Program-made: the position numbers and the translations under genes
DNA from: HGM04593 sp045661205
GTDB lineage: Bacteria > Bacteroidota > Bacteroidia > Bacteroidales > Bacteroidaceae
Assembly (NCBI GenBank): GCA_045661205.1
Contig: JAZRFE010000044.1
Location: forward strand, 12,651-76,650
Direction of reading: 5' to 3'
Length of the DNA stretch: 64,000 bases
In this document: one piece after another, positions 44,220 to 52,795 of the stretch
Layout of the letters: each line of letters starts with the position of its first letter
How positions within the stretch are numbered: the stretch's first letter is position 1
Notes under the pieces: generated by a model
What the model was told of the DNA's origin: nothing
Databases searched by the model: none
What the model saw: only the letters and a program-made list of their open reading frames with translations

Positions 44220-45617
44220 ATGAGAGCCAACGTACTTACATTATCAGTTATTATAATGATGCTGTTTTTTACAGTGTCGCTATTCTTAATACCCATGACT
44301 CCCGAGTATGGCTACTACACTGCATTTGCAAAATATATGGCCCAGGGAATGGTGCCATATAGGGATTTTCATATGATTGAAATGCCTGTGGGCATAGGGT
44401 TATACTCGCTTATATATAAATTGACAGGCGTGGAAGCATCTACAAATTTCAGCGTTATTCCTTTTGTTATTATAAATGCTGTGAATTTGCTGCTAATGAT
44501 AAGGCTGATGCTGAGAATGAATATAAATAAAAATTTCGTTATTATCGGAACAGTATTCTATTTTCTACTTTGCTATTCATCAGACGCCCTGCACATGAAC
44601 ATGGAAATTCTTGCGGGAACATTTTTTTTGGGTGCATGCTTGGCTGTGCTTGAAAAAAGAAGGGTATTTACCATGCTTGCAGCACTGCTGTTTGCCGTGG
44701 CAGTGGTTTGCAAAGCTCAAATTATCGCAATGTTTCCTGCGCTTGTTCTGATTGCAGCAACAGAAAAGTCAAAGAGTGGTTTCAACGTAAAACAGTGCTG
44801 CTTGCTCATTGGCAGTACTCTTCTGTTTATATTGGCGGGGTATGTTATTGTTGCACTCTCGTGCGACAATTTTCACTGGATAGAAGATATTACATGGAGC
44901 GTGGAGGGACACCACAGCAACACATTTAATAGAATAAAGAATATCATTAGCTATATAGTAATACAGTCTGCCCGCTGCGGAATTGCATTTTTGTTTATCA
45001 CTCCTTTTATTTACAAGAGTTTACACTCCGATGGGAGACGCATGGCTGTGATTGCTTTAGCTGCAACTGCATGCTATTTCGCGCTATTCTATATTAAAGT
45101 AGAAGTGGTACAGGGCATATTTTTCTATCCCTTTGTTACAATTGCATTGATGCATATATTGCAGGCAATAAGCAAAAAAACGATAGTTGCTATCATAGCA
45201 ACAGTGATGATGACACCGCCCGTTGCTCTATCGGCAAGGGAGTTTATGAAGTTTGGCAACGGTGAGTTAAAGAAGATATACAACGAGGAGATGGGCTACA
45301 TAAAAGAGATACTGAAAAAACCGGGAAAAGCGGTAATGCTTATATACACCGACAAGGAGTTCTACATCGGCCCGCAGATTTTTTCGGAGTACACGCACGT
45401 GCAACCGGTAAAGATTGAAAACGGGGCTTTGGGATATAACTTCGTAGAAAATGTAGCAGATAATTTTATTGCCAACATAGAGAAAGCTGACTACATAATA
45501 ATAAATGATGCCGCCTTCATGGAAATGATTTCGGGGAGGTATGTTGATATTTTCGGCGAGAAGATAGAGAAGATGAAAAGCAGTGGCACACAATCAATCA
45601 TGATATATGAGAAATAA
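44220..45617 (+). CDS. GT-C-like membrane glycosyltransferase (GT39/ArnT-like)
   Basis: 465 residues, about eleven membrane segments. A first periplasmic loop has MVPYRDFHMIEMPVGIGLY, like the PYRDFxxxxPP motif of lipid-sugar-dependent GT-C enzymes. The C-terminal 120 residues are soluble and mixed. GT-C enzymes use polyprenyl-phosphate sugars outside the membrane, for example to add side branches. Its 3' end overlaps the PglD-like gene by 11 nt. Confidence 0.68.
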   Translation: MRANVLTLSVIIMMLFFTVSLFLIPMTPEYGYYTAFAKYMAQGMVPYRDFHMIEMPVGIGLYSLIYKLTGVEASTNFSVIPFVIINAVNLLLMIRLMLRMNINKNFVIIGTVFYFLLCYSSDALHMNMEILAGTFFLGACLAVLEKRRVFTMLAALLFAVAVVCKAQIIAMFPALVLIAATEKSKSGFNVKQCCLLIGSTLLFILAGYVIVALSCDNFHWIEDITWSVEGHHSNTFNRIKNIISYIVIQSARCGIAFLFITPFIYKSLHSDGRRMAVIALAATACYFALFYIKVEVVQGIFFYPFVTIALMHILQAISKKTIVAIIATVMMTPPVALSAREFMKFGNGELKKIYNEEMGYIKEILKKPGKAVMLIYTDKEFYIGPQIFSEYTHVQPVKIENGALGYNFVENVADNFIANIEKADYIIINDAAFMEMISGRYVDIFGEKIEKMKSSGTQSIMIYEK

Positions 45618-46215
45618 GAGTGTTTACCTTTATGGCGCAGGTGGCCATGCAAAGGTTATAAGAGATATTCTAGAGGCATGCGGTAGTAGTGTCGAAGGCA
45701 TTATCGACGACAATCCTGCCACAACACAATTTATGGAAATGGAGGTGATGCACAGCCCCAAAGAGGGCGAAGAATATATTATAAGCATAGGCAACTGTGC
45801 TATTCGTCGCAAAGTGGTAGAAAAACTTGCCGACGAGGGTTGCACATTTGCAACTGCCATACACCCGAGTGCCATCATTTCTAAACATGCGACTATCGAG
45901 GAAGGAAGCGTGGTGATGCAGGGAGTCATCGTGCAGAGCGGTGCCAAGATAGGCAGACACTGCATAGTGAACACTGCTGCCACCGTAGACCACGACTGCA
46001 ACATCGGCGACTACGTGCACATTGCACCGGGAGTAACCATCTGCGGAGATGCAACCATAGGCGAAGGCTGTTGGATAGGTGCGGGCAGCGTTGTCATTCA
46101 AGGAGTGAAGATAGGAAAAGGCAGTTTCATAGGTGCAGGTTCGGTGGTATGCAAGGATATTCCCGAGGGGGTCATTGCATATGGCAATCCGTGCAAAGTG
46201 AAACGCAACATTTGA
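45607..46215 (+). CDS. PglD/NeuD-like sugar N- or O-acetyltransferase
   Basis: 202 residues. The N-terminal Rossmann-like part VYLYGAGGHAKVIRDI binds the NDP-sugar. The C-terminal hexapeptide repeats contain TAATVDHDCNIG with the catalytic His expected for PglD, then GEGCWIGAGSVVIQG. With the small PglC-like transferase 11 nt downstream, and PglF/PglE-type genes at 8289 and 12773, a UDP-4-amino-sugar N-acetyltransferase is the most likely role. NeuD-like O-acetylation is the alternative. Confidence 0.86.
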   Translation: MRNKSVYLYGAGGHAKVIRDILEACGSSVEGIIDDNPATTQFMEMEVMHSPKEGEEYIISIGNCAIRRKVVEKLADEGCTFATAIHPSAIISKHATIEEGSVVMQGVIVQSGAKIGRHCIVNTAATVDHDCNIGDYVHIAPGVTICGDATIGEGCWIGAGSVVIQGVKIGKGSFIGAGSVVCKDIPEGVIAYGNPCKVKRNI

Positions 46216-46225
46216 TATTTTGAAC

Positions 46226-46840
46226 ATGAATCTCTATTCGATACACATAAAGAGAGTTATTGACTTTTTAATAAGTCTGACGGTGTTGCTCGCCATATGG
46301 CCGTTGCTGTTGATTATCGCCGTCGTTCTGAAATTTGCAAACAAGGGTGCGGGAGTATTTTTCACCCAGGAGCGTCCCGGACTGAAAGGTAAAATCTTCA
46401 AGGTATATAAATTCAAGACAATGAACGATGCAAGGGATGCCGATGGCAACCTGCTTCCCGACGCAGAACGTCTCACAAAGACCGGCCGTTTCGTGCGCTC
46501 TACATCAATCGACGAACTGCCTCAACTTTTCAACGTGCTCAAAGGAGACATGGCAATAATAGGCCCCCGCCCCTTGCTACCGCAGTATCTGCCACTGTAC
46601 AGTCCCGAACAGGCGCGACGTCACGATGTACGCCCGGGAATAACAGGATGGGCCCAGGTGAACGGCCGCAACAGCATCAGTTGGACAAAAAAGTTTGAGC
46701 TTGACGTGTGGTACGTAGACAACTGCTCGCCAATACTTGACCTGAAAATAGTGGCAATGACCATTAAAAAGGTATTTGTCAGAGAGGGCATTTCTCACGA
46801 AGGCGAGGCTACGATGACATTCTTCGACGGGACAAACTAA
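46226..46840 (+). CDS. PglC-like monotopic phosphoglycosyl transferase (initiating sugar transferase)
   Basis: 204 residues from the ATG at 46226; a TTG two codons earlier is less likely. One re-entrant hydrophobic segment (about 8-32) precedes the sugar transferase core: FFTQERPGLKGKIFKVYKFK, STSIDELPQLFNVLKGDM (catalytic Asp-Glu) and IGPRPLLPQYLPLY. The short size without extra membrane helices is the PglC type, which transfers phospho-diacetylbacillosamine or a related sugar to undecaprenyl phosphate. It probably starts synthesis of the glycan made by this locus. Confidence 0.9.
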   Translation: MNLYSIHIKRVIDFLISLTVLLAIWPLLLIIAVVLKFANKGAGVFFTQERPGLKGKIFKVYKFKTMNDARDADGNLLPDAERLTKTGRFVRSTSIDELPQLFNVLKGDMAIIGPRPLLPQYLPLYSPEQARRHDVRPGITGWAQVNGRNSISWTKKFELDVWYVDNCSPILDLKIVAMTIKKVFVREGISHEGEATMTFFDGTN

Positions 46841-46848
46841 GAGACTCC

Positions 46849-46863
46849 CCCACCCTGTGTGGG
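46849..46863. terminator. Weak hairpin between convergent genes
   Basis: CCCAC/GTGGG with a 5-nt loop in the 25-bp gap between the PglC-like gene and the convergent DUF1573 gene. No T-run follows, so termination here is uncertain. Confidence 0.3.
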
Positions 46864-46865
46864 AA

Positions 46866-47261
46866 TTACTCGGAATCCTCTTTCTTTACCACTCCGCGAA
46901 TAGAGAGGATGTAGGGAGTTGTGGAATTTTTAGTGTACACACGAACCAACTTCATAAATGTTCCCGGGCGGTTCTTAGGGTCGAAAGTGATTTTTATTCG
47001 TGCTGTATCGCCCGCTGCCACAGCCTTCCTGGGGTAGTCAGACGTTGTACAACCGCACGAAGTGCTTACTCCGGAAACTATTAACGGTGCTTTTCCTTTG
47101 TTTATCAGCAAAAACTGATGCGACACCTTACCGCCGTTCTCGGCTATCGTTCCGAAATTATGTACACTCTTTTCACATGAAATATAGGTATTCTGAGCCG
47201 ACACAAAAGCCGGCGACACGATAGAGATTAAAAAACATACTATATGTAAAATATATTTCAT
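46866..47261 (-). CDS. DUF1573 domain exported protein
   Basis: 131 residues. Signal peptide (about 1-22, ending VSAQ) then a single Ig-like DUF1573 domain with VHNFGTIAENGG, NKGKAPLIVSGVSTSCGCTT and ITFDPKNRPG. The family is common in the Bacteroidota envelope and its function is unknown. It is the only minus-strand gene inside the polysaccharide locus and shares a palindromic promoter with the ABC exporter gene. Confidence 0.9.
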   Translation of the reverse strand: MKYILHIVCFLISIVSPAFVSAQNTYISCEKSVHNFGTIAENGGKVSHQFLLINKGKAPLIVSGVSTSCGCTTSDYPRKAVAAGDTARIKITFDPKNRPGTFMKLVRVYTKNSTTPYILSIRGVVKKEDSE

Positions 47262-47267
47262 GTGCTT

Positions 47268-47293
47268 ATTATTACCTTTGCAAAGGTAATAAT
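47268..47293. promoter_or_regulatory. 26-bp perfect palindrome carrying two overlapping divergent -7 boxes
   Basis: The dyad centres between 47280 and 47281. On the plus strand TACCTTTG lies at 47273-47280; the minus strand has the identical TACCTTTG at 47288-47281. The two promoters, for DUF1573 and the ABC exporter, are therefore mirror images and cannot easily be occupied at once. The start codons are 7 nt and 22 nt from the dyad edges. Confidence 0.75.
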
Positions 47294-47314
47294 TCTATTA
47301 TTCAAAAAAAACAG

Positions 47315-49102
47315 ATGGAAGAAAATAACGAAAAAATAAAAAGTACCTCATTCGAATCGATTGACATTCTTATAAGAAGATGGCGCGAGGGCACTATAAA
47401 AGAGATTATCGACGATTGGAAATGGATTTTAACATATAGCATGCGCTACAAAGGCGCAATTGCTTTTTATATGATACTTGGAATCTTCAACACAAGTATG
47501 GGACTTGTTGGTAGTGTGGCAGGAAAATATCTCATCGACATTATTACCGGCCACCAGACAAGCAAACTGTGGATATTGATTGCCATAACGGTGGGAAGTG
47601 CGCTTTTCGGACTGGTTTTCGGTAGCTTGACAAACAGAATAAGCACCAAACTAAGCATAGACATAAACAACGATATTCAGTCTGATATTTTCGACAAGAT
47701 AATAGATGCCGACTACATGGCACTGAACAGATACAACAACGGTGATGTGCTGAACAGATTTACCGGAGATATTGGCACCGTAAGCAATAATGCCATAAGC
47801 TGGTTGCCATCGATAGTAATTGCCATCTACCAGTTCATAGCGAGTTTCTTTGTGATAATGCACTACAACACCACAATGGCATGGATAGCCTTTGCCAGCG
47901 CACCATTCCTGCTATTGGTGTCGCGTCTTGTGATAAAGAAACAGCGCGAATATGGTAAGAAAGTGAGGGAGATGAGCAGCGAGGTGATGACATTCGAGGT
48001 GGAGACATTCTACAATTTCGATACAATAAAATCATTCGGAATAGCCAAGCAGTACAGCAATAAGCTACGCGGATGGCAACAGAAATTCAAAGCTATCAGC
48101 CTCGACTACAACCTCTTTTCAATAAAGACAAACGTTTATATGTCCATCGTGGGAATGTTGGTGCAGTTTCTATCGTTCTTCTACTGCCTTTATCTGCTGT
48201 GGACAAACGCAATAACCTACGGAACGATGATGCTCTTCATGCAGCAACGTTCGTCGCTGTCGGGCTCGTTCAACAGGGTGTTATCCATTGTGCCATCATT
48301 CCTGAGCAGTTCAATATCGGCACACCGCATACGCGAACTTGTAGAGTTGCCCAAAGAAAAGCATCTGCCGGCAAGCGACAAACTGAATAATTACATACAG
48401 GATGGCTTCGCAGTGAAAATGCGTGGAGTGAACTTTGCCTACGTAGAAAATCGCAATATCATCAGCAGTTCTGCACTAGAGGCAAAGCCGGGTGAGATTG
48501 TAGCACTCGTGGGCCCATCGGGAGAGGGGAAAACCACCCTCATACGCTTGATTCTGGGACTTGTGCACCCACAAGAGGGCGAAGTAGCCATAGAGGCATC
48601 CAACGGAATGAGCATTCCCATGAATGCCGATACCCGATACCTTTTCGCATATGTTCCGCAAGGCAACACCATTCTATCGGGCACCATCGCCGAGAACATG
48701 CGTATGGCCAAAGAAGACGCCACCGACGAAGAGATTGTCGAAGCACTGAAAGCCGCGTGCGCATGGGAGTTTGTAGAGAAACTGCCACAAACATTCAACA
48801 GCAAGATTGGCGAAAAAGGTCGCGGATTCTCCGAAGGGCAGACACAGCGCATAGCCATTGCAAGAGCATTGCTGCGCAACGCTCCTGTGCTGTTGCTCGA
48901 CGAAGCGACATCTGCTCTCGACGTCACCACCGAACGCATGGTACTCAAAAACATCATCAGACAGCATCCCAACAAGACTTGCATAGTCACCACACACCGC
49001 CCCACTGTACTTAATATGTGCGAACGCGTGTACCGAGTGATGAACACACGCATCACGCAACTGAGCGAAGAGGAGTCGAGCAAAATGGCGATGGACTTTT
49101 AA
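47315..49102 (+). CDS. ABC exporter, fused membrane and ATPase domains (MsbA/PglK-like)
   Basis: 595 residues. An approximately 45-residue N-terminal extension, six membrane helices (about 50-340), then an NBD with Walker A VGPSGEGKTTLIR (about 394), a variant signature FSEGQTQRIAIARAL in place of LSGGQ, and Walker B VLLLDEATSALD. It may flip the lipid-linked oligosaccharide as PglK does. It may instead export the modified peptide from the cassette at 17-22 kb, since related ABC proteins occur with PqqD-type clusters. The sequence does not decide between these. Confidence 0.85.
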   Translation: MEENNEKIKSTSFESIDILIRRWREGTIKEIIDDWKWILTYSMRYKGAIAFYMILGIFNTSMGLVGSVAGKYLIDIITGHQTSKLWILIAITVGSALFGLVFGSLTNRISTKLSIDINNDIQSDIFDKIIDADYMALNRYNNGDVLNRFTGDIGTVSNNAISWLPSIVIAIYQFIASFFVIMHYNTTMAWIAFASAPFLLLVSRLVIKKQREYGKKVREMSSEVMTFEVETFYNFDTIKSFGIAKQYSNKLRGWQQKFKAISLDYNLFSIKTNVYMSIVGMLVQFLSFFYCLYLLWTNAITYGTMMLFMQQRSSLSGSFNRVLSIVPSFLSSSISAHRIRELVELPKEKHLPASDKLNNYIQDGFAVKMRGVNFAYVENRNIISSSALEAKPGEIVALVGPSGEGKTTLIRLILGLVHPQEGEVAIEASNGMSIPMNADTRYLFAYVPQGNTILSGTIAENMRMAKEDATDEEIVEALKAACAWEFVEKLPQTFNSKIGEKGRGFSEGQTQRIAIARALLRNAPVLLLDEATSALDVTTERMVLKNIIRQHPNKTCIVTTHRPTVLNMCERVYRVMNTRITQLSEEESSKMAMDF

Positions 49103-49113
49103 AACATAAAGCG

Positions 49114-50238
49114 ATGAAAAAGAAAATAATACGTATTTCAACAGTACCAATGTCACTCGACCTGGTGCTAAAAGGACAGTTGAAGATGCTTGCCGAAGAG
49201 TGGGAAGTGGTAGCAGTATCCTCGCCCGGCGAAGAGCTTGAAAAGGTAGGCACGCGCGAGGGTGTACGCACCGTTGCTGTTCCCATGGAACGTCAGATAT
49301 CACCGATAAAAGATTTTATTTCGCTCGTCAGACTCATCAGGCTCATATGCAAAGAAAAGCCGCATATCGTGCACTCGCTCACCCCAAAGGCGGGACTGCT
49401 GGCAATGATGGCGGCATGGCTGTGTCGCGTACCTGTGCGCATACACACATTCACCGGCCTTGTATTTCCCACGGCCAAAGGCATTAAGCAGAAACTGCTT
49501 ATTGCCACCGACCGCATAACATGCCACTGCGCAACATATGTCAATCCCGAAGGGGAAGGAGTGAAAAGAGACCTGCAACGAATAACCTCGAAACCTCTGC
49601 ACATCATAGGAAATGGTAACATCAACGGCATAGACCTCGAAGCCTTTGCAAATAGCGAAGAGATTATGCAACAGGCAGAGAAGATACGCCTAGAGGGTGT
49701 AATAACCTTCTGTTTTGTAGGGCGAATTGTAGGCGACAAGGGAATAAACGAACTAGTGGAGGCCTTTGAAGAACTGCATGCAACATATCCGCAAACTAGG
49801 CTGTTGCTGATAGGCACTTACGAAGATAGCGACCCGCTGACAACCACTACCATGCAGAAGATTGAAAATAACAGTGCAATAGAGAACGCCGGATGGCAAC
49901 AGGACATACGCCCTTACCTTGCAGCATCTGATATTTTTGTATTCCCCAGCTATCGCGAAGGTTTCCCGAATGTTGTACTGCAAGCAGGAGCAATGGGGCT
50001 TCCTGCAATAGTAACCGACATAAACGGAAGTAACGAAATTATAAAAGAGGGAGTAAACGGAACCATTATAAAGCCACGCGACAAGGAGCAACTGAAAAAT
50101 GCAATGGTAAAAATGCTTGTCAATAAAACACTGCGAGAAAGCCTTGCGACAAATGCCCGCCGACTCATTGCCGAACGCTACGAGCAGAAGGATTTATGGA
50201 ACGCACTGAAAACACTGTACCACACACTGTTACAGTGA
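49114..50238 (+). CDS. Glycosyltransferase family 4 (PglA/CapM-like)
   Basis: 374 residues from the ATG at 49114 (MKKKIIRISTVPMSLDLVL); an in-frame start at 49018 would run inside the ABC gene and is not supported. HSLTPKAGLLAMMAAWL, RIHTFTGLVFPT and VGRIVGDKGINELVEAF followed by SYREGFPNVVLQAGA identify a GT-B enzyme close to those adding the second sugar to a bacillosamine- or fucosamine-type base sugar. It is the last gene of the polysaccharide locus. Confidence 0.87.
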   Translation: MKKKIIRISTVPMSLDLVLKGQLKMLAEEWEVVAVSSPGEELEKVGTREGVRTVAVPMERQISPIKDFISLVRLIRLICKEKPHIVHSLTPKAGLLAMMAAWLCRVPVRIHTFTGLVFPTAKGIKQKLLIATDRITCHCATYVNPEGEGVKRDLQRITSKPLHIIGNGNINGIDLEAFANSEEIMQQAEKIRLEGVITFCFVGRIVGDKGINELVEAFEELHATYPQTRLLLIGTYEDSDPLTTTTMQKIENNSAIENAGWQQDIRPYLAASDIFVFPSYREGFPNVVLQAGAMGLPAIVTDINGSNEIIKEGVNGTIIKPRDKEQLKNAMVKMLVNKTLRESLATNARRLIAERYEQKDLWNALKTLYHTLLQ

Positions 50239-50318
50239 ACAAAGAAAAAAAGAGCTTTTTCACATAAATATATAGTCATTAATAACTATTATAAGAGGCT
50301 TATTTCAAAAAAAGATTA

Positions 50319-50349
50319 TTGTCGGTTACGCAAAAGAAGAGTAAATTTG
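50319..50349 (+). promoter_or_regulatory. Promoter of feoAB (TTG - 20 nt - TAAATTTG)
   Basis: TTG at 50319-50321 and TAAATTTG at 50342-50349, separated by 20 nt. This is the canonical Bacteroidetes spacing. The leader to the ATG at 50423 is about 65 nt. The rest of the 184-bp gap shows no gene. Confidence 0.75.
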
Positions 50350-50422
50350 CAAAATTAATGTTGCGAAGACAAGCAGTACCCTTTGCGTGGGAAAATAAAA
50401 GAGAATATACAAACACAGGGAG

Positions 50423-52783
50423 ATGAAATTATCAGAACTTAAGAACGGAGAAACAGCAGTCATCATACGTCTGTCGGGGCATGGAGGATTCCGCAAACGT
50501 ATAATGGAAATGGGATTTGTGCGCGGCGAAAAGGTAAAGTCGGTGCTCGACTCCCCATTGAGCGACCCTGTGAAATACCATGTAATGGGCTACGACGTTT
50601 CACTCCGCCGCAACGAGGCATCGATGATAGAAGTGCTCCCCGAAGAGGAGGCAAAAAGCGTGCTCACACCGGCACCGGCATTCGGTTGTACCACAGCGTG
50701 CGGACAATGCACCACATGCGGATGCAGCAAACGCAAAAATGATGCAATACGCAAGAATGTGATTAATGTGGCACTTATTGGAAATCCCAACAGTGGCAAA
50801 ACTTCACTTTTCAACATACTTACAGGCAGTAGCGAACATGTCGGTAATTACAGCGGAGTCACAGTAGATGCCAAAAGCGGCAGTTTCAACTACAAAGGCT
50901 ACCGTATAAGACTCACCGACCTGCCGGGAACATACTCCATTTCGGCATACACTCCCGAGGAGATATACGTCAGACGCCATCTTTTCAATGAAGAGCCCGA
51001 CGTTATTATAAATGCAGTCGTTGCATCTAACATCGAACGCAACCTCTACCTCACCACCGAACTTATCGACTTGAACCTGCGCACAGTGGTGGCACTCAAT
51101 ATGTACGACGAACTTGAATCGAGTGGCGCAAAAATCAACTACGAACACTTGGGAGCGATGATGGGTGTGCCCATGATACCCACCGTTGCCCGAAGCGGCA
51201 AAGGACTCGACAAACTGCTGGACACAGTAATTGAAATGTTCGAGGGCACCAACGAGACAGCGCGCCACATACACATAAACTATGGAAATTCCATGGAAGA
51301 GTCCATTGCGCCTCTTGCAAAAATGCTGCACGATGCAACCGACCTTCCTCACCAATTCCCCGTAAGATATTGGGCAACCAAACTACTCGAAAAGGACAGC
51401 GAGGCTATAAGACTGCTACACGCGTGCAAAGATATAGCCACATGGGTGAAGAGAGCCGACAAACTGAGCCAGAAAGTACAACATGAGACAGACGTAGATG
51501 TCGAAACAGCCATAAGCGACGCAAAATACGGATTCATTGCCGGTGCATTGCAAGAGACTTACACCATAGGCGATAAGAATGCAAATATTAAGACACGACG
51601 CATAGACCGTCTGGTAGCAAACAAATGGTTGGGATTCCCCATTTTTTTCGCTATCATGCTGCTGATGTTCACTGCTGTATATAAATTGGGAGCCTACCCG
51701 CAGGAATGGATAGCCAAACTGTTCAGCATGGCCGGCAAATTCTTAGCAGAGATTATACCCGAAGGCGCAATTCAAGACCTTGTGGTAAATGGAATTATCA
51801 GCGGAGTGGGAAGCGTTGCAGTATTCCTGCCCAACATACTCATACTCTACCTGTTCATCTCGTTGATGGAAGACTCGGGATACATGGCTCGAACAGCCTT
51901 CATCATGGACAGGCTCATGCACCGCATGGGACTGCATGGAAAATCGTTTATCCCCATGCTGATGGGTTTCGGATGTAATGTTCCGGCTATCATGGCTACC
52001 CGCACGATAGAGAGCCACAGCAGCCGCATCATAACAATTCTCATCACCCCATTTATGTCGTGCAGTGCACGTCTGCCGGTGTACATTCTGCTTGCAGGAA
52101 CGTTCTTTCCCCAATATGCCCCGCTGGTGATGATAGGATTGTATCTCTTCGGAATACTGATAGCCGCTCTTACGGCACGTCTGTTGCGCATCTTCAAATA
52201 CCATAAGGACGAGACACCGTTTGTGATGGAGTTGCCGCCCTACCGATGGCCAACACTACGCTCTACCCTGCGTCACATGTGGGAGAAATGTGAGCAGTAC
52301 ATAAAAAAGATTGGAACAGTGGTGCTCACTGCAACCATAATAATATGGTTCTTGAGCTATTTCCCCCGTCCGGCAGATAATTCTATAACCACAGCAAGCA
52401 ATGCATACTCGGAATCATACATAGGCATGGTGGGAAAAGCCATTGAACCGATAGTAGAGCCTCTCGGGCTTAACTGGCGTTCGAGCATCGCACTCATAGC
52501 CAGCATACCTGCCAAAGAATTGGTTGTAAGCACATTGGGAGTCCTGTATAATAGCAGCGAAGAGAATCTTTCCCAATCGCTTATAGCATCGGGCGACTTC
52601 ACTAAAAGTTCGGCTGCGGCATTCCTTGTGTTCATATTGCTATTTTTCCCGTGTATCGCAACTGTTGCAACAATAGCCGAAGAGACCGGAAAGAAAAAGT
52701 TTGCACTCTTCGCAATACTCTACAACACAGGCGTGGCATGGCTCATAGCCTTTTTAATAAACCAGATAGGCTCGTATTTATAA
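50423..52783 (+). CDS. feoB: FeoA-FeoB fusion, ferrous iron transporter
   Basis: 786 residues. FeoA SH3-like domain about 1-75 (MKLSELKNGETAVI). A Cys-rich linker with five Cys at about 90-103 (CGQCTTCGC) may bind metal. The FeoB G-domain has GNPNSGKTSLFN (about 121-132), DLPGTYS and LNMYDELE. The gate regions with GCNVPAIMATRTIESHSSR and CSARLPVYILL lie in a membrane part of about ten helices. It imports Fe(II) across the inner membrane. The fusion is common in Bacteroidota. It is followed 12 nt later by a hemerythrin-domain gene, probably in one operon. Confidence 0.95.
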   Translation: MKLSELKNGETAVIIRLSGHGGFRKRIMEMGFVRGEKVKSVLDSPLSDPVKYHVMGYDVSLRRNEASMIEVLPEEEAKSVLTPAPAFGCTTACGQCTTCGCSKRKNDAIRKNVINVALIGNPNSGKTSLFNILTGSSEHVGNYSGVTVDAKSGSFNYKGYRIRLTDLPGTYSISAYTPEEIYVRRHLFNEEPDVIINAVVASNIERNLYLTTELIDLNLRTVVALNMYDELESSGAKINYEHLGAMMGVPMIPTVARSGKGLDKLLDTVIEMFEGTNETARHIHINYGNSMEESIAPLAKMLHDATDLPHQFPVRYWATKLLEKDSEAIRLLHACKDIATWVKRADKLSQKVQHETDVDVETAISDAKYGFIAGALQETYTIGDKNANIKTRRIDRLVANKWLGFPIFFAIMLLMFTAVYKLGAYPQEWIAKLFSMAGKFLAEIIPEGAIQDLVVNGIISGVGSVAVFLPNILILYLFISLMEDSGYMARTAFIMDRLMHRMGLHGKSFIPMLMGFGCNVPAIMATRTIESHSSRIITILITPFMSCSARLPVYILLAGTFFPQYAPLVMIGLYLFGILIAALTARLLRIFKYHKDETPFVMELPPYRWPTLRSTLRHMWEKCEQYIKKIGTVVLTATIIIWFLSYFPRPADNSITTASNAYSESYIGMVGKAIEPIVEPLGLNWRSSIALIASIPAKELVVSTLGVLYNSSEENLSQSLIASGDFTKSSAAAFLVFILLFFPCIATVATIAEETGKKKFALFAILYNTGVAWLIAFLINQIGSYL

Positions 52784-52795
52784 ATAAACAGACAA

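Noticed and set aside
49018..49113. Extended N-terminus of the last GT4 overlapping the ABC gene
   Set aside because: The translation is an out-of-frame copy of the ABC C-terminus; GT4 homology starts at the ATG at 49114.
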